A DNA stretch of 42,540 nucleotides from a virus. Numbering within the stretch: position 1 is the first letter of the stretch; each line of letters begins with the position of its first letter. Under the pieces are notes generated by a model. It had not been told where the DNA came from and ran no database searches. It worked only from the letters and a program-made list of their open reading frames with translations. Location of the stretch: positions 1-42,540 of IMG/VR virus record IMGVR_UViG_3300050190_000038; one strand, given 5' to 3'. The translations under genes and the position numbers were made by a program. Shown one piece after another: positions 14,866 through 21,743 of this stretch.

Positions 14866-15342
14866 TTATATCCGTTCCCATGTCCAACATGCAATCGTTG
14901 GCATTCCTGTTTTTTGGTCAGGCGATCCTACTTTGCCGTATATTTTAACCATATCTCCATCTTTCAATCCGTATACGCCGGATGCATTTGTAACTACATA
15001 CATACCGAATCCGTCACCCTCAACCGTAGTTAACTCAAAATAAGGGCTTCCCTCTACAGGTATAAATACCTTTCCTTCTGTAAAAACAGGCTTCCCTACG
15101 AATTTATCAATGTGCCCATTAATCTCAACAAAATCGGCCTTAACTGCATCCTTTTTTAATTGAGCATTTAGCACCTCTTGATTAGCGTCAGCCACCTTTT
15201 GATCAGCGGCTTCCTCTTTTAGTTGCGCCTTTTGGGCAACTGCCGCCTTCTGAGCAGCTGCTTCCTGTTGTGGTACGGTTGCGCCACATCCTACCGATGA
15301 GAGCATTAGCCCAACCACTAACAACCACACGATCTTTCGCAT
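14866..15342 (-). CDS. Exported lipoprotein (moron) with OB-like domain
   Basis: 158 residues. A signal peptide (MRKIVWLLVVGLMLSS) ends in lipobox SVGC, so the mature N-terminus would be lipidated Cys19. Residues 25-65 are an Ala/Gln/Lys coiled coil; residues about 80-155 look like a tRNA_anti-like/OB barrel (GKVFIPVEG, YVVTNASGVYGLKDGDMVKIYGKVG). It sits between the tail chaperone and tape measure genes but has its own promoter and terminator, as lysogenic cargo does. Known prophage lipoproteins such as Ltp of phage TP-J34 block DNA entry of other phages by acting on the tape measure protein; a superinfection-exclusion role here is an inference. Confidence 0.8.
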   Translation of the reverse strand: MRKIVWLLVVGLMLSSVGCGATVPQQEAAAQKAAVAQKAQLKEEAADQKVADANQEVLNAQLKKDAVKADFVEINGHIDKFVGKPVFTEGKVFIPVEGSPYFELTTVEGDGFGMYVVTNASGVYGLKDGDMVKIYGKVGSPDQKTGMPTIACWTWERI

Positions 15343-15383
15343 TTTTCAGCCCACCCCTTTATGTCTTTTCTAAAACTGCATAT

Positions 15384-15412
15384 ATTATATCACAGAGTGG
15401 GAATAATTACAA
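15384..15412 (-). promoter_or_regulatory. Extended -10 promoter of the lipoprotein gene
   Basis: Minus-strand TTGTAA (15407-15412), 17-bp spacer, then TGATATAAT with a perfect -10 at 15384-15389. The -35 overlaps the stop codon of the frameshifted tail chaperone. The start codon is about 40 bp downstream. Confidence 0.85.
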
Positions 15413-15879
15413 GATGTTCAAAACATTTGCTACGTTTGTTTTATACTCCTTGCTGGCTTTGTAAAGCAATAGGTCTATATACCAATAAAGATCCATCTCA
15501 TCTATGTCATTTAGTTTCCAACCATCATCCATTAAGCCCAAATACATCTCTTGTATCCAATCCCGCAGAGATAACACATCTTCAGTATTGCCTCCGCTTA
15601 CTCGTTTTTTGATTCGAATTTATCTGTAACCCCACCGACGATCCCATTAATGCTTTCGGTCAGGGTGGGTATTAATTTGTCGGCGTCTAGGCCATCATAC
15701 AGATCGTCCCGGGTAAACTTACTCCCATAAAATTCCACTATTACATCCACAAGCGCATCCAGATCCTTGGTTTTCAAGTCACTAAAATTAATCTTTTCAT
15801 TGATTTCTAAGGCCTTCCTGAACATTCTAGCCTTTACTGTGTTTGCTACGTACGTCTTGCCGTTTAACATTATTTGCAT
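15407..15879 (-). CDS. Tail assembly chaperone GT fusion, made by -1 frameshift
   Basis: Translation of the G gene reaches the slippery heptamer A AAA AAC (minus strand, 15604-15610) three codons before its stop. A -1 shift there continues for 65 codons in the overlapping frame to the stop at 15407, giving a 157-residue fusion. The extension is acidic and Trp-rich (RDWIQEM, GWKLNDIDEMDLYW), as in T domains that recruit the tape measure protein. The order G, GT, tape measure and the heptamer agree with lambda-type programmed frameshifting. Confidence 0.85.
15598..15879 (-). CDS. Tail assembly chaperone G
   Basis: 93 residues. MLNGKTYVANTVKARMFRKALEI start and a helical body with LDALVDVIVEFYG are typical of siphovirus gpG-like chaperones (phage TAC families). 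It binds and keeps the tape measure protein soluble during tail assembly. Its last codons contain the frameshift site that makes the GT form. Confidence 0.85.
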   Translation of the reverse strand: MQIMLNGKTYVANTVKARMFRKALEINEKINFSDLKTKDLDALVDVIVEFYGSKFTRDDLYDGLDADKLIPTLTESINGIVGGVTDKFESKNE

Positions 15880-15910
15880 TTTTTATTCCTCCTAATATTT
15901 AAAATAAAAA

Positions 15911-15928
15911 AGGGGCATTGCTGCCCCT
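15911..15928 (-). terminator. Hairpin terminator after the major tail protein gene
   Basis: Perfect 7-bp stem AGGGGCA-GCAA-TGCCCCT on the minus strand followed by TTTTTATTTT, 5 bases after the tail tube stop. A partial terminator here would raise tube protein output relative to the genes downstream. Confidence 0.85.
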
Positions 15929-15932
15929 GATG

Positions 15933-16508
15933 TTATACTCCGGTTGTTTTATATACGGTTGTTAGAAAGTCAACGATCGGGGTCGTAGCGCTGTCCTCGT
16001 CCATTGTATACTTCCAAACCTTATCTGACGATCTCGGCATAAACGAGCCTTTTAATTTTGCCGTGCTGAATTTCGCCTTATCTTCCTGGGTCGTTACGTC
16101 TTCAGCTAAATCCTCAAACTTGCCTTTTAACAGCCATACGTACCGATATTTCCCGTTGCCTTTTTTGATTTTAAAGCCTAGGGCGACATATGGTGCCAGG
16201 TCGTCATGACCGTATTTCAGCACACCGCCAAGAGGATCCAGGGTGTGGCCTAATAGCGCTGCCTGCACCTCAAGTGGTAAGTCCTGGGTTTCGAACTCAA
16301 CATCTACATCACCCAGGGTCGTAACCCGCTCAACCGCAATATTATCGGCATAAATCGTGTCCGCGCTAACTTTTGGCGTTACCTTCACATTAATCAGTGG
16401 GGATATAGGTGCTACCGTCCCATATGTCCCTAGCGCCTCGTCTGTGAGTGTTGCATAAACTAAATCTTCGACACCGATTGCGGCACTGTGTTTTACTGTT
16501 TCTGGCAT
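15933..16508 (-). CDS. Major tail (tube) protein
   Basis: 191 residues. MPETVKHSAAIGVEDLVYATLTDE and the central KVTPKVSADTIYADN, VERVTTLGDVDVEFE, GLFKIKKGNGKYRYVWL-like segments match the phi13-type major tail protein family, which polymerises into the tail tube. AAGGAGGT precedes ATG 16508. It is preceded by a structured element and followed by a terminator hairpin, so its expression seems specially tuned. Confidence 0.9.
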   Translation of the reverse strand: MPETVKHSAAIGVEDLVYATLTDEALGTYGTVAPISPLINVKVTPKVSADTIYADNIAVERVTTLGDVDVEFETQDLPLEVQAALLGHTLDPLGGVLKYGHDDLAPYVALGFKIKKGNGKYRYVWLLKGKFEDLAEDVTTQEDKAKFSTAKLKGSFMPRSSDKVWKYTMDEDSATTPIVDFLTTVYKTTGV

Positions 16509-16557
16509 TTTAAATTACCTCCTTGTTTTCTTTTGTTTAGTGGGTCAACACGCTGCC

Positions 16558-16633
16558 AACGCCACACCCTTAAGGGGAATCATACCCGCAGGGCCTCGCT
16601 CTCGGCACAGGGCAGATATGAAGGTCTGGCGTT
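16558..16633 (-). ncRNA. Structured RNA-like element, copy 2, in leader of tail tube gene
   Basis: A perfect 7-bp stem (16558-16564 with 16627-16633) encloses CCAGACCTTCATATCTGCCC, also found at 1.9 kb with 22 of 24 matches in the core, and a hairpin after ATGATT (CCC-5nt-GGG) that corresponds to ACC-5nt-GGT in copy 1. The gap 16509-16644 has no gene. It could be a 5' leader regulator of the tube gene or a small RNA. Confidence 0.45.
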
Positions 16634-16644
16634 AAAAGGGCAGT

Positions 16645-16977
16645 TTAAATTATTTCTTCATTCATGACAACCCTTAAAACCTTGTGATATGTTAAAATAT
16701 CTGCCTCATACATTTCCGTTTCGTAGCTTCTCCTGAATCCAGCGGCAGTCAATAGTGTTTTTGCTTGTGCTACTATGCTGGTATAGTCAACTTTTGACCA
16801 CACATCTACTTGTAAAAAGTGTTCTGTATTTGTTTCGTTGTTGTCGCTGTAACTTGCACCCTGCTGCATATATTCAAAAAAGGTTATATATGTTGTCGCT
16901 GCCCCTTTGTAGTTTTGGAAGCTTACCGGGATATTTAGAGGAGTTAAGGCGTCCATTATTTGTTTGTTGACACTCAC
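16645..16977 (-). CDS. Tail terminator/completion protein
   Basis: 110 residues. Short alpha-beta fold with DVWSKVDYTSIVAQAKTLLTAAGF in the middle, as in tail-to-head joining proteins of the SPP1 gp17/lambda gpU type (DUF3168/DUF806-like). These form the ring that ends tail tube growth. GTG start, overlapping the previous stop as GTGA. Order between the gp10-like and tube genes is standard. Confidence 0.8.
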   Translation of the reverse strand: MSVNKQIMDALTPLNIPVSFQNYKGAATTYITFFEYMQQGASYSDNNETNTEHFLQVDVWSKVDYTSIVAQAKTLLTAAGFRRSYETEMYEADILTYHKVLRVVMNEEII

Positions 16978-17360
16978 CTCAACCCCCCCTTTAATACGTC
17001 TTTTATGATCTCTTGCACTTTGCTTTTATTCTTTTCATATGCAGGCCCCAGAAACGGCCTCGCTGGCTTTATCGTAGTTCCAAACTCAATAAATTTCCCA
17101 TAGAATATCTTGCTAATATCACCACGATCAACCCCAACAAGAACGTATCTAATGCCATCTTTAGTTTTGATTCCGCTTGTTTCAAGGCCTATCCTTAGTT
17201 TTCCAGTCCTGTCAGCAAATGCGCTGGTGCTCTTGGCATCTTCTAAGACAGGTACTGCTGCTGCTTTGAGTGCCGTATTGGTTAATTTGTTAACGTTGGC
17301 GTTAATGGCATTGAGTTTAGCAATAATGGCGTCAACGCCTTCCATTCTTATCTCCGCCAT
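16974..17360 (-). CDS. HK97 gp10-like tail completion protein
   Basis: 128 residues. MEGVDAIIAKLNAINANVNKL, a central GVDRGDISKIFYGKFIEFGT and PARPFLGPAYEKNKSKVQEII are the features of the HK97 gp10 family (FxExGT..hpAxPFLxPA). Works in head-tail joining/tail completion. One base separates it from the head closure gene. Confidence 0.9.
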   Translation of the reverse strand: MAEIRMEGVDAIIAKLNAINANVNKLTNTALKAAAVPVLEDAKSTSAFADRTGKLRIGLETSGIKTKDGIRYVLVGVDRGDISKIFYGKFIEFGTTIKPARPFLGPAYEKNKSKVQEIIKDVLKGGLR

Positions 17361-17714
17361 TTAAGCCACCACCAGCAGTGTCTTGACTTCCATGGATACA
17401 TGCTCAAATTTCACATCGTCAACAAAAGTGATATTGAAAAGCGCGTTGTTGAATTTGACCCTGAATAGCTTGGTCGTGTCTTTGCCTTCTGCATTCACCG
17501 TTTCATCCAGATCCTTTAAATACCTTATTGTGAATTTAACTGTGTCCTCTGCGTTCACGGCAGCGGCCTGGAAATACTCCCTGCCGGATAAGTTGCTCAC
17601 CGCGGACCACACTGTCTTGAGGTCTCCCCATGCCTCTTCAGAGAAGCCGTTTTCGTTCGTGGTTATGGTTAGTCTTTGGATGGTTATCCTGTGTTTTGCG
17701 TCATTGACGTTCAC
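17361..17714 (-). CDS. Head closure/head-tail joining protein
   Basis: 117 residues. ITIQRLTITTNENGFSEEAWGDLKTVWSAV and GREYFQAAAVNAEDTVKFTIRY are hallmarks of the phage head-tail joining family (SPP1 gp16-like). It forms the stopper ring under the adaptor. It overlaps the adaptor gene by 4 bases. Confidence 0.9.
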   Translation of the reverse strand: MNVNDAKHRITIQRLTITTNENGFSEEAWGDLKTVWSAVSNLSGREYFQAAAVNAEDTVKFTIRYLKDLDETVNAEGKDTTKLFRVKFNNALFNITFVDDVKFEHVSMEVKTLLVVA

Positions 17715-17989
17715 GGGATCACCACCGGCTGATTGTACTTGAGGCTAAAGATTATACTGTCGAGCGAATAGCTAATCTTGGTGGCTTTAAATTCTACATA
17801 TAATTCTCGGTTATCGTACCAATGTTTTGCCAGCAATTTCACGGCTCGTGTATATAGGGGGTTTATGTAGTTTTCCAAAATTCCAGCATTAGACAGATAT
17901 GCCTCAGCAGATTCTTGTATTTCCGCGAGCAAAGTATCTTCTTCCGTCCCATCCACTCTGCAATACAGTTTAAGTTCTTCCAGTGTCAT
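17711..17989 (-). CDS. Head-tail connector (adaptor), gp6-like
   Basis: 92 residues. MTLEELKLYCRVDGTEEDTLLAE followed by helical AVKLLAKHWYDNRE is the DNA-packaging/connector family (HK97 gp6-like). The ring binds the portal. ATG 17989 has GGGGGTGG upstream; the longer GTG start at 18019 would add a proline-rich head not seen in the family. Confidence 0.88.
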   Translation of the reverse strand: MTLEELKLYCRVDGTEEDTLLAEIQESAEAYLSNAGILENYINPLYTRAVKLLAKHWYDNRELYVEFKATKISYSLDSIIFSLKYNQPVVIP

Positions 17990-18036
17990 GCTTTCCACCC
18001 CCTTAAAGGGAAGGGGCACAAGACCCCTGCTAAAGA

Positions 18037-18336
18037 TTAATCAGCAACCATTATTCCGGCTGTTTTAAGTTTTAATAAAAGCCCATTGAAGTCTATCAAT
18101 AGCAGTGGCACCGTTGTCGCCGTACTAGCCAGTTGATTTGCTACTTTGCCCGCAGTTAACTTTGGAGTCAATAAAGCATCAGCTTCGGCTTTTGTATATG
18201 CGTCTATTATTTTCCCTGTGAACTCCGTAAGGAGGCCACCTACTTTTACAACTGCGTCTGATGCAATGTCTAACTCACCGCCAATAACGGTACGATCCCC
18301 GCCTTTGTCCTCATAATTTTTTGGTATGTAAGGCAT
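18037..18336 (-). CDS. Head fiber-like protein
   Basis: 99 residues. MPYIPKNYEDKGGDRTVIGGELDI and the end (LLIDFNGLLLKLKTAGIM) match small proteins annotated as head fiber in Firmicute phages, found directly after the capsid gene. They decorate the capsid surface. Function by family and position only. Confidence 0.75.
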   Translation of the reverse strand: MPYIPKNYEDKGGDRTVIGGELDIASDAVVKVGGLLTEFTGKIIDAYTKAEADALLTPKLTAGKVANQLASTATTVPLLLIDFNGLLLKLKTAGIMVAD

Positions 18337-18362
18337 ATGTTTTCCTCCTTATTAAATATTTT

Positions 18363-18381
18363 AAGGGGCGATTAAGCCCCT
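18363..18381 (-). terminator. Hairpin after the capsid gene
   Basis: A 6-bp stem AGGGGC-7nt-GCCCCT on the minus strand, 5 bases past the capsid stop, followed by a weak A/T-rich exit. It resembles the hairpin after the tube gene and may tune capsid expression or mRNA decay. Confidence 0.55.
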
Positions 18382-18385
18382 ATTA

Positions 18386-19519
18386 TCAAACGATTGTAAG
18401 CTGGCCGTAAACTACCGCGCTAACGTCGAGAGTTGCAATAGTATCACGCACGATGGCACGGATATCAGTTCTATTCTGGGTAAAGGCGGATCCGCCGATA
18501 TTCGTGGCCAGTAATGACATTTGCATGCGGTCAAAGAGGATACAGAACTCATGCAGGTCACCCATGAATAACGGTGCCTTGGTGGCTACGGTAGGCAGTT
18601 GTTTATTCGTAATAACGACAACTTGCTTCCCGATTAGGGTTTTCCCGCTGGCATTGGTAACATCAGTCTTTAAGACGTAGTTGCCATCGCCATCTTTCAG
18701 GGTATCCAGGAGATTGAAGCCGTCCTGGTTGGTAACTACGACTGCTCCGGCAGCGATCATCGGGTCGAGGGTTACATTAATGGCCTTTTTGATATCGTCA
18801 AACCCAGCGATTGCAACTGGCGCAAGAGTCTGGAGCTTGGTGACGATCATTAAGTTCCGGGTTGCAATGGACTTTCTGAGCATCCACTGTTCTAGATAGG
18901 CCATTAAGTTTTGGTCCGTGTCGTTCATGAGATTGTTCGGCACCGGCAGGATACCGCCTTTGTCAGTAATGGTATACGGCACGTTGGTAAATTGTGGCGT
19001 TGAGGCTGCTGGCACGTCGTTACCTTCGGTAAATACTGCGAAGGGGACAATGTCGGCATACAATTCAACGACTCGAGAACCAGTAAGGGTACTAACGGGT
19101 TCAACGTTGACGTAGTTTTCCAGGATTGGTAGGTCACGCTTCAAAATGTTAATGCGGGTCTGGATGTCCTGGGGGATGATAAATCCACCATCGGCACCGC
19201 TTAAAGATGATAAGGCTGCCCTAGATTCTAGCAGGCTGGCTTCGGCCTCAGTAACCTTGCGGCCACGGAATGCCTTTAAGAAGGCGGCCTTGTACTCTTC
19301 TTCTTCGCTCATCTTGCTCTCGGCATTCGGGACATTAACCGGAATATCGATCCGGTCCTGTGCTTCAACTTCAACCTGTAGATCGGCTTTCTTCTGGAGA
19401 TCCCGAACCTCAACCATAAGTGCTTCGGCGTCAGAGACTTTGTCTTCCACTAGCAACGCCTTCACCTGATCTTTTTTAGCATTTAATGCTTCAAAGATAA
19501 TACGTAATTCCTTAGTCAT
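18386..19519 (-). CDS. Major capsid protein, HK97 fold
   Basis: 377 residues. Residues 1-75 are a coiled coil (delta domain acting as scaffold: LRIIFEALNAKKDQVKALL, EVRDLQKKADLQ). The rest is the HK97 fold, with ALSSLSGADGGFIIPQDIQTRI at the P-domain start and DLHEFCILFDRMQMSLL near the end. The delta domain is expected to be removed by the ClpP-like protease encoded upstream. Strong RBS (AAGGAGGA). Confidence 0.95.
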   Translation of the reverse strand: MTKELRIIFEALNAKKDQVKALLVEDKVSDAEALMVEVRDLQKKADLQVEVEAQDRIDIPVNVPNAESKMSEEEEYKAAFLKAFRGRKVTEAEASLLESRAALSSLSGADGGFIIPQDIQTRINILKRDLPILENYVNVEPVSTLTGSRVVELYADIVPFAVFTEGNDVPAASTPQFTNVPYTITDKGGILPVPNNLMNDTDQNLMAYLEQWMLRKSIATRNLMIVTKLQTLAPVAIAGFDDIKKAINVTLDPMIAAGAVVVTNQDGFNLLDTLKDGDGNYVLKTDVTNASGKTLIGKQVVVITNKQLPTVATKAPLFMGDLHEFCILFDRMQMSLLATNIGGSAFTQNRTDIRAIVRDTIATLDVSAVVYGQLTIV

Positions 19520-19538
19520 TATTTTATCCTCCTTAAAA

Positions 19539-20279
19539 TTAGAGCTGTAATTCCAGCTCGATTTTCTGTTTTGTCAATATGTCTGGGCCTGGGCCTGGTT
19601 CCGGTTCGGGTTCAGGTTTGGGTTCTTCCTTAGCCTCAACCTTGATAAACTTGGGAGCATTCTTATACCGTGCCACAAATTCAATATCCTGAACGCTTGC
19701 AGCAATGGCTTTTTCTTCGCCTAGGACGTCGCAAAAACCGAGGTCAAAGCATTCCTGAGCCGTTAGCCATGTCTCGGCGTCTAACAGTGCCACGAGATCC
19801 TCCTGCTTCATGTCCGTGGCTTTCGATAAGTAGGCTTCCTGAAGGGTCAACCCAATCTTATCCAGGTCATCAGCCATCTTGCGAAAGTCCGTGGCATTTC
19901 CCATGGCAATCGACCAAGCATTGTGGATCATAAGCAAGGAGTTCTTTGGCATAGTCACTACATCCCCTGCCATAGCCACAACTGATGCAATCGAGGCCGC
20001 TAGTCCGTCAATGAATACATTTACCTGTGCCTTATGCCTTTTTAGCATTGCATAGATGGCATTACCGGCAAATACATCGCCACCAGGGCTGTTGATGTAT
20101 ACGTTTAGGGTGCTTATATCTCCCAACGCAGCCAATTCTTCCTGGAATCCCTTAGGTGTGATCTCTGTCCCATCACTGAGCCAGTCAGTATTTGAGTTTG
20201 CGATCTCTCCGTAGATATATAACTCGCCTTCATTGTCGGCCAGAGCCTTAAACTCCCAGAACTTTTTAGCCGTTTGCAC
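19539..20279 (-). CDS. ClpP-like prohead protease
   Basis: 246 residues, S14 peptidase. NSPGGDVFAGNAIYAML holds the oxyanion glycines; the nucleophile is Ser96 in GLAASIAS and the base is His119 in MIHNAW. It matures the HK97-type capsid. After residue ~200 comes an acidic Pro/Glu tail (EPKPEPEPEPGPGP). GTG start, 9 bases after AGGAGG, overlapping the portal gene by 14 bases. Confidence 0.93.
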   Translation of the reverse strand: MQTAKKFWEFKALADNEGELYIYGEIANSNTDWLSDGTEITPKGFQEELAALGDISTLNVYINSPGGDVFAGNAIYAMLKRHKAQVNVFIDGLAASIASVVAMAGDVVTMPKNSLLMIHNAWSIAMGNATDFRKMADDLDKIGLTLQEAYLSKATDMKQEDLVALLDAETWLTAQECFDLGFCDVLGEEKAIAASVQDIEFVARYKNAPKFIKVEAKEEPKPEPEPEPGPGPDILTKQKIELELQL

Positions 20280-21531
20280 TTTTACTCACCTCCTTGCCTG
20301 GGGTTTTTGCCTTCTCTAACTGGTATTGATCGGCCAAGGATATATTAATGTGGTTCAAATCAACCCTGTGTTGATCTCCGTCGGTTCCTATGTCCTCCAT
20401 GTCCTCAAGTTCCCTTACCTCATTGACTGAGTACGCCCCAATCCCCGTCATTTCTCTGTAGTAAGTGGCCCGACTTGCCGAGTCACCACGCAAGGCGCTG
20501 TCAAGGTTAAACTTGATATAGTGATCTTTGTCCTTCGGGGTGGAGAACAACTTAAAGGTGAACTCTTCTTCCCATGACACCAATGCTGGCTGTATACAGT
20601 CAGATATAAAATCCATGGACTGGCTTTCAATGTTGCTAAAGGTTGCCCTATCAAGTTCGGCCAGCTTATGAAGAGGGACATTGAAAATCTTCGCTATCTC
20701 TGCGACGTTGAATTTCCCGGTTGCGATAAACTCGGCATCGGCCAAGGGCATTGAAATGCTTTGATACTCCATCCCCGCATCGATGACCGCAACGCCCCCA
20801 GCGTTATTGACACCGCCATTCGCTTTCTGCCATTCGGCTCTAAGTGCGTCCTTCGCAGGGCTTCCGATTGCGGCGGGAGTTGTGATAATCCCCTTCGTGG
20901 CTGTTCCGTTTTTATAAAACCCACCAATGAATTTATTACTGGCCATCATTACGCCAAGGGTTTCACGCGCCACCTGTATTGGCGATTTTCCTCTCACGCC
21001 ATCCAAGGATAGATACGGCAGTTTGATAATTTCCGACTCCTGCAAGCGCATTGTCCTGTTGTTCAGCGTGGTTATATAAGTGTACAGGCCTGTCTCAATG
21101 TCCCTGTATGGCTGTGTAACATCTGGATGCAACAACCACAATGCGATGATGTTTCCTCGTCTGTCCGGTTCCATGTAGACGTAGGCGTTTCCCCAAAGGT
21201 TTTGATGAACTGAGATCGTGTGTTTGAACGTGAATGGGGTTGTGAATTGGTTAGGTCGGATTTCTAATAATTTAGATACCTGATGGGCCTTGTCTCGCTC
21301 TCTGCCAGTTGGTGTGGTCTTGAATACTTGCATGGGCAGTTTTGCAATCGCGTTTGATTTGATATTTACGCAAGCGTAAACCGTAGCAATCTCTAGTGAA
21401 CTTACGGCAGTGACCGCTTCTCCGCTTGATGTCGTTGTACCGCCGCCGAGCAGGTCAATTAGCCATTGAGCAGGATCGGTCAGCCCGCTGGTGTCCATGT
21501 TTTTAACGTTTAAAAGCCTATTAAATAACAT
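20266..21531 (-). CDS. Portal protein, HK97 family
   Basis: 421 residues. VSSLEIATVYACVNIKSNAIAKLP at the start and the long helical core with NVAEIAKIFNVPLHKL are the phage portal (HK97 gp3) family. The dodecamer is the DNA entry channel. It overlaps the protease gene. AAGGAG lies 12 bases before ATG 21531. Confidence 0.95.
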   Translation of the reverse strand: MLFNRLLNVKNMDTSGLTDPAQWLIDLLGGGTTTSSGEAVTAVSSLEIATVYACVNIKSNAIAKLPMQVFKTTPTGRERDKAHQVSKLLEIRPNQFTTPFTFKHTISVHQNLWGNAYVYMEPDRRGNIIALWLLHPDVTQPYRDIETGLYTYITTLNNRTMRLQESEIIKLPYLSLDGVRGKSPIQVARETLGVMMASNKFIGGFYKNGTATKGIITTPAAIGSPAKDALRAEWQKANGGVNNAGGVAVIDAGMEYQSISMPLADAEFIATGKFNVAEIAKIFNVPLHKLAELDRATFSNIESQSMDFISDCIQPALVSWEEEFTFKLFSTPKDKDHYIKFNLDSALRGDSASRATYYREMTGIGAYSVNEVRELEDMEDIGTDGDQHRVDLNHINISLADQYQLEKAKTPGKEVSKSANG

Positions 21532-21540
21532 CTACTCTAA

Positions 21541-21732
21541 TCACTCCTTTCTAGGTGACCTGCGGGCCAGTATTAAACCAAACCCCAGACAGATAAACCC
21601 CAAGGTATATATACCGGCCACTATATTCAGCATGAATGTGGCCCTTACGATCAGTGCTAGACCGAGTAAAATAAAAAAGTCCTCGGCATATGCACCAAGG
21701 AACATGAGGATTATTATTATTATTTTTTTCAT
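21541..21732 (-). CDS. Small two-helix membrane protein between TerL and portal
   Basis: 63 residues, two hydrophobic helices (MKKIIIIILMFLGAYA, and ALIVRATFMLNIVAGIYTLGFICLGFGLIL) and a basic end. A DUF1056-type membrane protein is often found here in Firmicute phages; role unknown. Good RBS (AGAGGTGA). Confidence 0.8.
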   Translation of the reverse strand: MKKIIIIILMFLGAYAEDFFILLGLALIVRATFMLNIVAGIYTLGFICLGFGLILARRSPRKE

Positions 21733-21743
21733 GGCTTCACCTC

